A stretch of DNA of 64,000 nucleotides, taken from contig NZ_JASHIC010000017.1 of the NCBI RefSeq assembly GCF_030056705.1, forward strand, positions 123,688 to 187,687. Direction: 5' to 3'. The position numbers and the translations under genes were made by a program. The stretch comes from Flectobacillus longus (lineage in GTDB: Bacteria > Bacteroidota > Bacteroidia > Cytophagales > Spirosomataceae). The notes under the pieces were generated by a model. That model was given only the letters and a program-made list of their open reading frames with translations. It ran no database searches and had not been told where the DNA came from. Positions 1-8,694 of this stretch are shown here, one piece after another; position 1 is the stretch's first letter, and the number at the start of each line of letters is the position of its first letter.

Positions 1-1274
1 CCGCTCCGAGATTTTACTATAATTTCTCGCCAGAGTTTCCTACAACGAATTATGCGCAGATTTTGATTAATACTACAACCGACAAAACGGCTGAAGAGTT
101 AGCAGAAGAACTAAGTAATAAAGTGGAAATGGCAATTCCTGAGGGAACAACTTTTGTAAAATTGATGCAACAAGGTTCTCCATTAAAAGCCCCAGTTGAA
201 GTACGCATTATCGGTGACGACATTAACCATTTGAAAGATTTGTCTAATCAAGTTTCAAATATTCTTAAAAAGGCCTCTGGAAGTAAATTTGTAAGAAGTG
301 ATTTTGGAGAAGACTATTATGGTTTTGGTATAAAACTCAAAGAAGAAGCCAACCGACTAGGTTTTACCACTACCAGTATTTCCCAAACCGTATATACAGG
401 CTTTAGTGGCGCAGCTATCTCGACCATGTATGAAGGCAACAATGCAGTCGATATTGTGTTGAGATTAGATGAAAATAGTCGCAAAAATACCGACGACTTG
501 GCTAATACCTATATGAAATCGCCTGTAACTGGCGCCAATGTTCCATTGCGTCAAATCGCAGATATTATTCCAGAATGGCAAGCGGGTAAAATCATGCACC
601 GTAATGGAGTAAGAACTTTAACCGTGCAAAGTGAATTGGCAGAAGGCGTACTACCAGCAGAATTAGTCAAAGTAGTTCAGCCCGAAATCAACAAATTGCA
701 GTTACCTAGCGGCTATCGAATTGAATATGGTGGCGAAGATGCCAACAAGAAAGAAACGTTCTCGCAATTAGTGACTGTACTAATGGTAAGCTTGGTATTG
801 ATTTTCTTTATTCTATTGTTTCAGTTCCGTAATCTTAAAGAATCGGCTATCGTGATGCTAACCATTCCACTGAGTTTGTTTGGTGCAATTTTAGGCTTAT
901 ACGCTACAGGTAATAACTTTAGTTTTACGGCTTTCATTGGTCTGATTTCATTATCAGGTATTGTGGTAAGAAATGCCATTATCCTTGTCGACCATACCAA
1001 CGAGCTTATGAAACATGGTATGGATATTAGAAGTGCCGCTATTGAAAGTGGTAAACGTCGTTTACGTCCGATTTTTCTAACGGCTATGGCAGCCGCCATT
1101 GGTGTTGTTCCTATGATTATTTCTCACTCGCCTATGTGGGCACCTTTGGCAAGTGTATTAGCCTTTGGGGTTGTCTGGAGTATGCTCATGGCCTTATTGT
1201 CGGTACCAGTATTGTATATAGGTTGGATAAAACCTAAAGACAAAAAAGACATTTTAACACAACAAAACGCATAG
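1..1274 (+). CDS. RND efflux pump permease, 3' part only
   Basis: The reading frame is open from the window edge (first whole codon at base 3), so this is the C-terminal ~423 residues of an inner-membrane RND permease, a proton-driven pump that passes substrates to a periplasmic adaptor and TolC. The visible part holds the second periplasmic porter region, then a block of hydrophobic helices near the end (from about LVTVLMVSLVLIFFILLF) with the GLISLSGIVVRNAIILVDH stretch typical of the helix 10-11 region, and RRLRPIFLTAMAA. The C-terminus ends in a short charged tail. The TolC-type gene follows after only 7 bases, so the two are cotranscribed. The adaptor gene probably lies upstream, outside the window. 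HAE-1 versus metal-type specificity cannot be decided from this half. Confidence 0.9.
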   Translation, partial: APRFYYNFSPEFPTTNYAQILINTTTDKTAEELAEELSNKVEMAIPEGTTFVKLMQQGSPLKAPVEVRIIGDDINHLKDLSNQVSNILKKASGSKFVRSDFGEDYYGFGIKLKEEANRLGFTTTSISQTVYTGFSGAAISTMYEGNNAVDIVLRLDENSRKNTDDLANTYMKSPVTGANVPLRQIADIIPEWQAGKIMHRNGVRTLTVQSELAEGVLPAELVKVVQPEINKLQLPSGYRIEYGGEDANKKETFSQLVTVLMVSLVLIFFILLFQFRNLKESAIVMLTIPLSLFGAILGLYATGNNFSFTAFIGLISLSGIVVRNAIILVDHTNELMKHGMDIRSAAIESGKRRLRPIFLTAMAAAIGVVPMIISHSPMWAPLASVLAFGVVWSMLMALLSVPVLYIGWIKPKDKKDILTQQNA

Positions 1275-1281
1275 AATCGGT

Positions 1282-2622
1282 ATGAAGTCTTTCGTTAAAA
1301 ATATCACACTTATGGCACTTGCCCTTTCTTTGGAAGGGCAATATGCCACGGCTCAAACACCGACCTATTCGTTGCAACAGCTGAAAGAAACCGCTCTGAA
1401 AAGCAATCATATTTTATCGGTAAAACAATGGCAAATAGCCGAACGTGAAGCCAAAATCAAAGAGGACGAAACCAAGCGTTATCCTACAGCTACGGTCAAC
1501 GGAAATTACCAATACAATTTCAATTTAGCCAACATCACAATTCCTGCGGGTTCTATCGGTGTTTTGCCAGTAAGCACTACTGTACAAGTGCCACTACCCA
1601 ACGAAGATAAAAATATTCAGATTGGGAATAAAAATCTATACAACTTAGGTGTTACAGCCTATCAGCCTATCAGTCAGCAGATTAAAATCAAGACTGGTTT
1701 GGAGGTAAATCGTATGGATGTGGCTATTACAGAAAAAGAAAAACAAAAAATTGCCTTACAAATTACCCAAGGTGTTGAGCAATTGTACTACGGAACACTT
1801 ATTGCCCAAAAGCAATTAGAAGAAGCTGAAGCGAAATTAGCAGTAGCAAAAGCCAAATTGGGCGATGTCGAAACGGCTATTGCAGCTGGAAAAACCATTG
1901 ATGTAAACCAAGCAGGCTTATTGGCCAACATTGCCGATGAAGAACAAAATATGTTGAAACTAAGCATTCAAGCACAAAATTATAAATCAGATTTAGTCAA
2001 ACTAACAGGTATTGCTGATGAAGATTTTAATCTCCAAGAATCCTCTTTTGCCATGGAGCAAATTACTGGTATTGAGAATTTTAAAAGTGCTACTTCTTCA
2101 AACCCTGATATCCAAATTGCAAGTTTAACCAAGGAAAAAGCACAGCTAGGTATTAAGGCTGCACAACAAAGTACACTTCCAGATTTTGGATTCGTTACTG
2201 GATATACGTATCAATCTGGTAATCCAATTTTACCGAATCATAATCCTTTTGTAGGACTTAATTTAAAGTGGAACGTTCAAGATTTGTTTTCGAATAAACA
2301 CTTACTCAAACAGCGTGAAGCGCAAGTCAAACAAGCCGAAGAAAACATCTTGAACCTTCAACAACAAGTAACTAGCGATATTGAAAAAGCGTATCGTAAA
2401 GTCAACCAAAGCAAATCTTTGATAGCTGTTGCACAACGTGTTTTAGATTATCGTACCAAAGAATTGAAAGTACAAGAAGATAAGCAAGCCGCTGGGTTGA
2501 ACCTTAAAACGGACATACTCACAACCAAGGCACAAGTGGCCAAGGCCAACGCAGATGTGTACGCTGCACAATTGGCCTATACACTAGCAATATCAGAGCT
2601 GAAAAGCTTAATTGGGAACTAG
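1282..2622 (+). CDS. TolC-family outer-membrane efflux protein
   Basis: 446 residues with an N-terminal signal peptide (cut near ATAQT) and two OEP repeats rich in Ala, Gln, Lys and Glu coiled-coil heptads, as in TolC, which forms the outer-membrane and periplasmic tunnel of tripartite pumps. The LxxLKETALKxN start of the mature protein and the C-terminal LAYTLAISELKSLIG are typical of the family. The gene starts 7 bases after the RND permease stop, which makes it the exit duct for that pump. An inverted repeat (GCTAGCCC / GGGCTAGC) lies downstream and probably ends the transcript. The substrate is unknown. Confidence 0.9.
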   Translation: MKSFVKNITLMALALSLEGQYATAQTPTYSLQQLKETALKSNHILSVKQWQIAEREAKIKEDETKRYPTATVNGNYQYNFNLANITIPAGSIGVLPVSTTVQVPLPNEDKNIQIGNKNLYNLGVTAYQPISQQIKIKTGLEVNRMDVAITEKEKQKIALQITQGVEQLYYGTLIAQKQLEEAEAKLAVAKAKLGDVETAIAAGKTIDVNQAGLLANIADEEQNMLKLSIQAQNYKSDLVKLTGIADEDFNLQESSFAMEQITGIENFKSATSSNPDIQIASLTKEKAQLGIKAAQQSTLPDFGFVTGYTYQSGNPILPNHNPFVGLNLKWNVQDLFSNKHLLKQREAQVKQAEENILNLQQQVTSDIEKAYRKVNQSKSLIAVAQRVLDYRTKELKVQEDKQAAGLNLKTDILTTKAQVAKANADVYAAQLAYTLAISELKSLIGN

Positions 2623-2648
2623 AAAATTACTAACACACATATAAATCC

Positions 2649-2758
2649 AAGCTAGCCCGTAGATAGAAGTGATGAATCTTGAATGATGAGTTGGGAGTTT
2701 ATTTTTATAAAACCTCATTTATCCAATATCTCATCTTAACTATTGTGGGCTAGCATTT
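2649..2758 (+). terminator. Long inverted repeat after the efflux operon, possible terminator
   Basis: AGCTAGCCCGTAGATAG near 2651 pairs imperfectly with CTATTGTGGGCTAGC near 2740, followed by ATTTTTATTT. The roughly 75 bases between contain the words GTGATGA and TGATGAGTTGGGAG seen in other intergenic inverted repeats of this window. It sits directly after the tolC-type stop. Confidence 0.4.
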
Positions 2759-2769
2759 TTATTTAAGCT

Positions 2770-3102
2770 GTTTCATTTCAACCTTTCCAATTGTATCGAA
2801 TCCAACAGTACTCCTCATCTATCAATGGTACTTTCCTATTTTCCCTGCTAGTGCTGGCATCTAATAATAATGAAGATAAGCAATTTTGATAATCGCTCAC
2901 AATTAGGTGATGACCAACCAGTAAGTCTGTTATGAAAGCTTTCGGTGGTTTGGTCGGAAAAATAGCATTCAAAGAAGAAGATAGCGGGTGAAATAGTTAC
3001 TGAAGTTCTCTTGATTTTTGTAGAGTTATGTACTACGTGATTAGCTAAAAACTGGCAACCACATTTGAGACATTTATTACCTGTCAATCGTGTATTCTGC
3101 AT
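2770..3102 (-). pseudogene. Possible IS1-type transposase remnant (zinc-ribbon fragment)
   Basis: On the minus strand a short frame from 3102 reads KCLKCGCQFL. This resembles the second half of the zinc ribbon at the start of IS1 InsA-type transposases (C-K-x-C-G-x-Q-F). The frame lacks the first CxxC pair and runs into non-homologous sequence, and nothing in the other two frames restores a transposase convincingly. The stretch 2623-3293 otherwise has no credible gene. This may be a decayed insertion sequence or chance; confidence is low. Confidence 0.22.
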
Positions 3103-3293
3103 GTATTTTCTTCACAAGAAAATTATTTTTAGACATTATCGCCGTTGGTGCAAAGGTCTTTGGAAGAAATGTTGAATAGAGCTTTTTGAAAAAATACAAA
3201 ACTTCTTTATTCCTTTCAATGATAAATTTAGATGGAAGTCATTAGGGGCAAAACGTTACTTGGTGGTCTTTAGTAAAATAACCTTTTAACATC

Positions 3294-4067
3294 ATGAAAA
3301 AGTCAATCTATTTACTATATAGCATTTCTGTTTTCATACTTGGACTAATAACAGGATGTACCCCTACTAAAGTTTTTAACTTAGAACCTTTTGGAGCTAC
3401 CAATAGTACTGTTATCAACGGGCGCACTGTTGTGAAGGAATCAAAAGATAGTGTTGATATAGTTGCGTCATTTGTGGGCTTATATCATGATTACGCTGTG
3501 TTTGATATAGAAGTATTTAACCGCACAAATCATGATTTACTCGTAGCTCCAAAGGATTTTATGTTGAAGCCTTTTAACGAAGATAAAACACCCTATTTTT
3601 ATCAAAACCAAGAGTATGTGGGTTATTTGGCCATTGACCCTACCGAAGAAATCATCAAGCTAGATAATAGAATGGTCAAAGAGGAGAAAAGGATTAAAAC
3701 TGCCAAAACTGTCAATACCATCTTGGCAATTGCAGGGGCTGTGACACTCATAGCAGGTGCAACAAAGTCATCGGGCTATCGAGAAACTGCCTCGGCAAGA
3801 AATACAATGGCTTTGGGAGAAACTATGTTGAGGTTTGGACTAACCAAGGGTGCTGTGGATAGAAGTCTTTATTATTCGAGGATGGATCAATATGCTTCAG
3901 AGAAAGATGTTTGGCAACATCAAACTTTTCTTAAAAATATAATTTCACCCAACAGCTCGTTAAGAGGTGATGTTTTTATTCGTTATACGGCGGCGGCGCC
4001 TCTGATGCAAATATCTTTTCCTACACAAAGTGATGATATTGTAATTTGGTTTGAGAAAGGAAAATAA
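3294..4067 (+). CDS. Predicted lipoprotein of unknown function
   Basis: 257 residues. The N-terminus is a lipoprotein signal with lipobox LITGC (Cys22), so the mature protein should be membrane-anchored. After the anchor comes a beta-rich region (VDIVASFVGLYHDYAVFDIEVFN), which looks like a domain describing interactions or mechanics rather than catalysis. A hydrophobic Ala/Gly stretch near residues 143-158 (TILAIAGAVTLIAGA) could be a second membrane contact. I recognise no named family. It stands alone: long repeats flank it on both sides, and the downstream LysR gene is convergent. Confidence 0.75.
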   Translation: MKKSIYLLYSISVFILGLITGCTPTKVFNLEPFGATNSTVINGRTVVKESKDSVDIVASFVGLYHDYAVFDIEVFNRTNHDLLVAPKDFMLKPFNEDKTPYFYQNQEYVGYLAIDPTEEIIKLDNRMVKEEKRIKTAKTVNTILAIAGAVTLIAGATKSSGYRETASARNTMALGETMLRFGLTKGAVDRSLYYSRMDQYASEKDVWQHQTFLKNIISPNSSLRGDVFIRYTAAAPLMQISFPTQSDDIVIWFEKGK

Positions 4068-4232
4068 GTATGAGTGCTGAATTGTGAGTGATGAGTTTTG
4101 AGTGTAATTTTATGATTACTAATATTTTATCTCATCAATTTCTTAAATATAATTTTAAATGTAAGATATTGATAATTAAAGTTTTACATTCACAATTCAT
4201 AACTCATAATTCAGCATTAATACTTAAGTTAG
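4066..4232. repeat. Family B intergenic inverted repeat
   Basis: Arms of about 40 bases at 4066-4110 and 4187-4232 are imperfect reverse complements. One carries GAGTGCTGAATTGTGAGTG, the other CATTCACAATTCATAACTC. It lies directly after the lipoprotein stop. A short open frame through it is an artefact of the repeat. The same vocabulary recurs near 2665, 8650, 46141, 50635 and 56050-56270. Confidence 0.7.
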
Positions 4233-4250
4233 TAGGCAAAATTAAAATAC

Positions 4251-4380
4251 ATTTTACCCGCTTTAAGCTCTAGGCTTTATGCTGTAGGTTAAAAGTTAAA
4301 AAGTATTTCTCATAAAATAATGGAAGCTTTTTGCCTAATGCCTACGGCTTATAGCCTAAAGTGTATTAATGCAATTTTAA
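4251..4380 (+). repeat. Family A ~125-bp hairpin repeat, copy 1
   Basis: Begins with ATTTTACCCGCTTTAAGC and ends with GCAATTTTAA. Two internal arms, CTCTAGGCTTTATGCTGTAGG and GCCTACGGCTTATAGCCTA, are imperfect reverse complements, so the element can fold into a long hairpin. Copies in either orientation occur at 40266-40378, 61145-61250 and 63874-64000. Shorter or decayed copies lie at 8540-8635, 9270-9353 and 53262-53350. It separates two convergent genes here (lipoprotein and LysR). Confidence 0.85.
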
Positions 4381-4438
4381 AGCTGTTTTTCAGAAATTTA
4401 ATCAAAAATATAAATTCCACATTCTACCTTGTACTATA

Positions 4439-5362
4439 CTAATATTGATTACACCAAGCAAACTTTTCGTCTATAATTAGAGCCTTTTCTTGTGTGATAA
4501 AATTAAGAAAAGCTTTGGCTACAGGAGAAAAGTTCTTACCCTTCAGCCAGATAATATGCCATGTACTTTGAATAGGGAATCCTTTGACTGGGATTATTTG
4601 TAAATCACCATGCGTTAATTCATTTTTGATACCAATCAAGGGCATAATCGAATAGCCCAACCCTGCCAAAACAGCTTGCTTGACAGCCTCATTAGACGTA
4701 AGTTCCATTTTTTTATGGATAGGCAACTTATTTTCCTGAACATACGCCTCCATTACATGGCGTGTACCCGAACCATACTCTCGATAAATTAATGGAAGCG
4801 AATCTAATAATGAAGTTTCGTAGAAAGAATCATTAAATGTCTCCTCACTATTCCCAATCAAGTAGAGTTTGTTGGACATCAAGTCAATTTTCTCAATTTG
4901 GAGATGTACTGGAAGTACAGATACCAATGAAAAGTCCACGTCATTTTGCTCTAAACTTTCAACAACTTTCATTTTGTTGGTCACATCAAGTTTGAGTTCT
5001 ACGCCTTGATTTACTTTCAAAAAATCATTCAAGAAATAAGGAATAATATATTTTCCTGTAGACACCACTGATATTTTTAGTTTGCCTGCAAGTTGTCCTT
5101 TATAGGCTAAAGTTTTGTGATTAATGGCATGCACCTCGTTGAGAATACGCTCAGCAGCAACAGCAATTTCTTTTCCGAAGTCGGTTACAAAAAGTCTTCG
5201 CCCTACCACTTCAGTAAGAGAAATGGCGAATTGTTCCTGAAAATTACGTAATTGAATAGACACTGCTGGCTGACTTAGATGCAGTTCTTCGGCGGCTTTT
5301 GTAATACTTTGTGTTTGAGTAATTATCAAAAATACTTGAAGTTGATGTAGCGTATAAGGCAT
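4439..5362 (-). CDS. LysR-family transcriptional regulator
   Basis: 307 residues from the ATG at 5362. An upstream TTG would add eight residues, but it falls inside a promoter-like TACATTTG, so the ATG is preferred. The N-terminal winged helix is clear: LHQLQVFLIITQTQSITKAA, then SQPAVSIQLRNFQ for the recognition helix. The rest is a periplasmic-binding-protein-like effector domain (LKISVVSTGKYIIPYFLNDF; a GLGYSIMPL segment near the end). Such regulators bind a small co-inducer and usually control a neighbouring or divergent gene, but the upstream gene here points the same way, so the target is unclear. It is convergent with the lipoprotein gene. Confidence 0.9.
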   Translation of the reverse strand: MPYTLHQLQVFLIITQTQSITKAAEELHLSQPAVSIQLRNFQEQFAISLTEVVGRRLFVTDFGKEIAVAAERILNEVHAINHKTLAYKGQLAGKLKISVVSTGKYIIPYFLNDFLKVNQGVELKLDVTNKMKVVESLEQNDVDFSLVSVLPVHLQIEKIDLMSNKLYLIGNSEETFNDSFYETSLLDSLPLIYREYGSGTRHVMEAYVQENKLPIHKKMELTSNEAVKQAVLAGLGYSIMPLIGIKNELTHGDLQIIPVKGFPIQSTWHIIWLKGKNFSPVAKAFLNFITQEKALIIDEKFAWCNQY

Positions 5363-5383
5363 GAGGGATTCGGATGTTTTTGA

Positions 5384-5417
5384 CAAATGTACAGTAAAAA
5401 GTCCCTTTCGCTACAAA
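5384..5417 (-). promoter_or_regulatory. Bacteroidota-type promoter for the LysR gene
   Basis: On the minus strand TTTG (5417-5414) and TACATTTG (5391-5384) are 22 bases apart. This matches the Bacteroidota -33 TTTG / -7 TAnnTTTG pattern with a spacer about one base longer than usual. It implies a very short leader before the ATG at 5362. Confidence 0.5.
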
Positions 5418-5440
5418 TGAATTGAATCTCGGTTGCGAAG

Positions 5441-6085
5441 TTATTTTATGGAAACTCTTTTTACCACCGTTAATGGCTGACAAATCACGGGGTTACATAT
5501 AATAGGGTTACAATTGGCATCTGCGCCGTAGTTGCCTTTATAGGCATTTACCATAGCTAAACCAATCGAAGGCATAAACATAGAATTAGCGGAGTTGAGC
5601 ACCTGTACATCTGCTGGACCTGATGCGTCTGCAACGTTACGGTACAAACGTAATGAGCCAGTACAAGTAGTTAACTGGAATTTGAACATCGGAACATCTA
5701 CATTGGCAGTGATGTTTTGAACGGTAGGAACACCTAAAGCATACAAATAGATATATTCGTTGGTGGCATTAGTTTTAGACTGCTTACCCCACACCGAAGA
5801 ACCAACACCGTCCTGCAATGGCAAAGTACCCGTCAGATTTTTGATTTTAGCAAAAGTGCCTATTGGCGCCACAATCGTAAACTGCATCTCAGTAATTTTG
5901 TTCAATGTAGTCGTGCTACTATTGTTCAAGTTAGCACTCGATTTCATTGAAGCATAAAACCAACCATCACTCTTGTATTCTATTTTGTAAAAAATTTGAG
6001 GAGTAGTTTGCGCTTTTAGCGAAGATACTCCCAAAAGAAGTAATAATATTTGTAATATATATTTAAACCTATTTTTCATACTCAT
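5441..6085 (-). CDS. Exported protein of unknown function
   Basis: 214 residues starting at the ATG at 6085 (another ATG follows at 6079). An N-terminal signal peptide (ILQILLLLLGVSSLKA/QTT) is followed by an all-beta-looking domain. Near the C-terminus lies a Cys-rich NPIICNPVICQP segment. The arrangement (FTIVAPIGTFAKIKNLTG, DVPMFKFQL, a cysteine near LTTCTGSLRLY) resembles cohesin-like secreted domains found in gliding Bacteroidota, but I cannot assign a family firmly. It follows the redox gene cluster on the same strand after a 136-base gap that holds an inverted repeat, so it is probably a separate transcript. Confidence 0.7.
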   Translation of the reverse strand: MSMKNRFKYILQILLLLLGVSSLKAQTTPQIFYKIEYKSDGWFYASMKSSANLNNSSTTTLNKITEMQFTIVAPIGTFAKIKNLTGTLPLQDGVGSSVWGKQSKTNATNEYIYLYALGVPTVQNITANVDVPMFKFQLTTCTGSLRLYRNVADASGPADVQVLNSANSMFMPSIGLAMVNAYKGNYGADANCNPIICNPVICQPLTVVKRVSIK

Positions 6086-6092
6086 AACCAAT

Positions 6093-6184
6093 GCAAGGAT
6101 TAACACTTAGGGGTGCTTTTTGAGAAAACCTCAAATATTATGCCACCTCATCAATTGTATGCTAAGTGTTAAAACGTATCCTTG
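6093..6184 (-). terminator. Inverted repeat between the haem lipoprotein gene and the exported protein gene
   Basis: GCAAGGATTAACACTTAG (6093-6110) pairs with CTAAGTGTTA...ATCCTTGC (6162-6184). The arms match apart from a short bulge. It lies just after the stop of the cytochrome-like gene, in minus-strand orientation. It may be a terminator or processing signal; no long T-tract is seen. Confidence 0.4.
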
Positions 6185-6221
6185 CTTTAGTTAAATATAA
6201 TATTGCAAACAAAATTGTTGT

Positions 6222-6995
6222 CTAATCATTTTTGGCACCTGCGTCTATCCATTTTTTTACAACTGTCAATTGACAATCTGTTAGTTTGCCAATGGGAGGC
6301 ATAGGCGAATAACCTGTTAATGAATTCAGTGAACCCCAGAGGCGTTTATTATCAACATAGCTTTTTACTTGCGTGTAGTTTTCTAAACTCACGCCCCCAG
6401 ACAAACTCCCTGTTTTGTGGCATCCTACGCAGTTGGTGGTTAGGAGTGGCATAATTGTTTTTGAAAAAGTGACATTTTGCGTGTCAACCACCACCGCACA
6501 GTTTACTTCTCTCGCTCCTTGGGTAATCCATTTGGCAATCAAATCTGTTTGTGTTTTTGATAAAGGCTGTGCAGGCGGTGGCGGCATTCGCTCATTATCG
6601 GTACGAAGCATAATGGTATATAGCTTGCTTTTTGTAGGACTACCTGGCGTAACTCCTTTCATAATTTTCGAATAAGATGTTAAATCATAGCCGTCAGCAT
6701 GTGTTTTGGCGTCATGACAACCACTTGTAGCACAATTACTTACAAAAAAAGGCAGTACCTGTGTAGTAAAACAAATAGAATCTCCCTTGGAGGCGTTACT
6801 TCCAGTTGTACCACACTGTAAAGTAGAAGCTCCTGTGTTTGGAGCGTTATTTGATGTTCCAGATGTATCTACTGAGGTGGTGCCAGTTGTGTTGTTGGAT
6901 GAGTCAGTAGGTGATGGATCACCTTTGGTATTTTGACAAGCGATTAATGCCCCAAAAGCTACGACTAAAAGCATACTACTTTTCAAAAATTTCAT
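6222..6995 (-). CDS. Di-haem cytochrome-like lipoprotein
   Basis: 257 residues: lipoprotein signal with LIAC lipobox (Cys20), a Ser/Thr/Asn-rich linker to about residue 70, then two related domains. Each has a haem-binding-type motif and a later MPP(P) loop. The second motif is canonical (CVGCH); the first is CATSGCH, with four residues between the cysteines. The layout (V-x-P-x-x-x-x-C ... CH ... DLTSY, R-MPPP) matches the planctomycete-type cytochrome domain (PSCyt1) common in Bacteroidota. Electron transfer at a membrane surface is the expected role. It starts 2 bases after the YceI gene stop, so it belongs to the barrel-YceI-cytochrome operon. Confidence 0.8.
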   Translation of the reverse strand: MKFLKSSMLLVVAFGALIACQNTKGDPSPTDSSNNTTGTTSVDTSGTSNNAPNTGASTLQCGTTGSNASKGDSICFTTQVLPFFVSNCATSGCHDAKTHADGYDLTSYSKIMKGVTPGSPTKSKLYTIMLRTDNERMPPPPAQPLSKTQTDLIAKWITQGAREVNCAVVVDTQNVTFSKTIMPLLTTNCVGCHKTGSLSGGVSLENYTQVKSYVDNKRLWGSLNSLTGYSPMPPIGKLTDCQLTVVKKWIDAGAKND

Positions 6996-6997
6996 AG

Positions 6998-7546
6998 TTA
7001 TTGAATTTTGGGTAAAAGAATAAAATGATTTTTAATAGAAATAACTTCAGCGATTTTTTCAAAGACTAATTTTGGTATATCTACTTTAAAATCTGCTAGC
7101 TTTACATCAAAAGGGGCATCTATGATAATTTTGCCTAACCCAATCTGAAGTTTTGCTTTAACTGTTTTTTCCTGTTTTACTCCATGTATTTCTAATACTC
7201 CTTTGATATTTACTTCATAAGTTCCATTTTTCTGAAAATCTATAGCATCTATGATTTTGCCTTTGAAGCTACTCGTTGGAAATTTTGTTGTCTCCATATA
7301 ATTTTCATTAAAATGCTCTTCCATTAGCTTATTGGGGAATTTGAACCCAATCACCTGAATACGTACCACAACCTCTTTTGTAACTGTATTTAAGGCAGCC
7401 GAAACAACCTTATTATCTGCACTAATGTTCTCCATAGGTGTTTCAGAAAAAATCTGAGTCAATCCTGTTGTGGTCATATATACCTGCGCTTGTGCTTTGC
7501 TTAACAAGCCAATTAGGCATAAGCTCATAAAAATGATGATTCTCAT
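6998..7546 (-). CDS. YceI-family periplasmic protein
   Basis: 182 residues: a signal peptide (CLIGLLSKAQA/QVY) and then a YceI-type lipocalin-like beta barrel. Family hallmarks visible are F-P-T-S-S-F-K-G-K, Y-E-V-N-I-K-G-V-L-E-I-H-G-V-K and the D-x-x-x-x-L-x-D-F ending near the C-terminus. YceI proteins bind polyisoprenoid or other amphipathic ligands in the periplasm. The ATG overlaps the stop of the preceding barrel gene by four bases (translational coupling), and the cytochrome-like gene follows after two bases, so all three products are probably made together. Confidence 0.85.
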   Translation of the reverse strand: MRIIIFMSLCLIGLLSKAQAQVYMTTTGLTQIFSETPMENISADNKVVSAALNTVTKEVVVRIQVIGFKFPNKLMEEHFNENYMETTKFPTSSFKGKIIDAIDFQKNGTYEVNIKGVLEIHGVKQEKTVKAKLQIGLGKIIIDAPFDVKLADFKVDIPKLVFEKIAEVISIKNHFILLPKIQ

Positions 7547-8457
7547 TGGTGTTGATTTTTTTGTTTATCAAAACTAAATACTCGTGAAATATTGAATCCA
7601 TAAAAAATATCTCCCATGCTCCATTGACCAGTCGTTTGTCCAATCAAAGCCCTTTCGGTCATACCTTTTGAGTTGGATAAATGCAACTGAAAAACGTGCC
7701 CGCCTGTTTCTATGTCAAATCCGATTGAGAGAGGATTCGTAAACTGTGCATCTTGCCCCAAATCAGCCTTACTAAAGGCTGGTAACGTATAGTAATATTC
7801 GACATTCAACGAGGTTCGTCGGCTCAACTTAAAGCGTCCGCCCATACCCATACTATAAAGAGTGTTTGCATCGATAGGTGTCTCGGATTTGTTGCGATGC
7901 AGCACCGTTGGAGAAACCTGCAAAGAAAGTTTTTCGCCAAACTTCCGAGCTACCAATAGTTGAGCACAGTAACTTTGGCGTTCGAGATTATTGAAATATT
8001 GCCTTGTGGGCATCGTTGCCTGTGTAGTAGTATAAGCTGCTATCAATCCTGTGATAGTGACAGGCATATTTTGGCTTCCCGACGATTGACGGAGGAGTTT
8101 ATACTTTGCGTAATAATCATAAACTTTTTGGTAGCTAGAGCGTCCCAAGCCAACAGTCAATCGGTCGGTAACACCATACTCCAAGCCAAGCCTGATGGTA
8201 GACTGGTCGAGACCGAATAGTTCATTAAAACCTGAATTGATAGCTCCGAATCTATGCGAAATCCTAAAATCTAAATGCTTTGCAGCAATGGTTTCGATAG
8301 AATGCCCACTTACCAAACGTGTAGATTTGAAAGTAGCAATAGTATAAATGGGTATATCTTTTTGGGCTTTTGCCAGTTCATCTAATAAGTCATCTTGTCC
8401 AAAAGACATAGCGATGCCATAGAGCCAAAGCCCCAAAATTAAAAAGCAACGTTTCAT
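7543..8457 (-). CDS. DUF5777-family outer-membrane beta-barrel protein
   Basis: 304 residues: a signal peptide (LWLYGIAMSFG/QDD), then a string of amphipathic beta strands with aromatic girdles (LDFRISHRFG, TIRLGLEYGVTDRLTVGLGRSS, LSLQVSPTVLHR, HVFQLHLSNSKGMTERALIGQ) and a final strand ending in F. The FKSTRLVSGHSIETIA opening and HRFG motif fit the DUF5777 barrel family. It probably lies in the outer membrane; the function is unknown. It is the first gene of a tight operon (4-base overlap, then 2-base gap) with YceI and the haem lipoprotein, and the Rieske gene lies upstream on the same strand. Confidence 0.8.
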   Translation of the reverse strand: MKRCFLILGLWLYGIAMSFGQDDLLDELAKAQKDIPIYTIATFKSTRLVSGHSIETIAAKHLDFRISHRFGAINSGFNELFGLDQSTIRLGLEYGVTDRLTVGLGRSSYQKVYDYYAKYKLLRQSSGSQNMPVTITGLIAAYTTTQATMPTRQYFNNLERQSYCAQLLVARKFGEKLSLQVSPTVLHRNKSETPIDANTLYSMGMGGRFKLSRRTSLNVEYYYTLPAFSKADLGQDAQFTNPLSIGFDIETGGHVFQLHLSNSKGMTERALIGQTTGQWSMGDIFYGFNISRVFSFDKQKNQHQ

Positions 8458-8539
8458 ATATTTGGTTTTTACGTAGGTAAAAAAGATTTTGGTAGGGTAC
8501 TAAATAAATATAAGTAAATGGAAATAATCTGTAATAGAA

Positions 8540-8635
8540 TAGGCTTTAAGCCGTAAGCTATACTTCTTGTAAAATCATGAATACATTTTTGCCTAGTGTC
8601 TGTAGCATACAACCTAAAGTGTAATAAGGCATTCT
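8540..8635. repeat. Family A repeat, decayed copy
   Basis: TAGGCTTTAAGCCGTAAGC and TTGCCTAGTGTCTGTAGC are recognisable versions of the two arms of the family A hairpin. They are shorter and more diverged than the copy at 4251. The element fills most of the gap between the Rieske and DUF5777 genes, followed by a family B word (ACATTCACAATTCACCCC) near 8654. Confidence 0.6.
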
Positions 8636-8694
8636 TATTTTAGGCAAGGACAATTCTACATTCACAATTCACCCCTCACAATTCAACATTATTC

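Noticed and set aside
4088..4273. 61-residue open frame after the lipoprotein gene
   Set aside because: It runs through the family B inverted repeat and into the family A repeat, and has no credible protein features.
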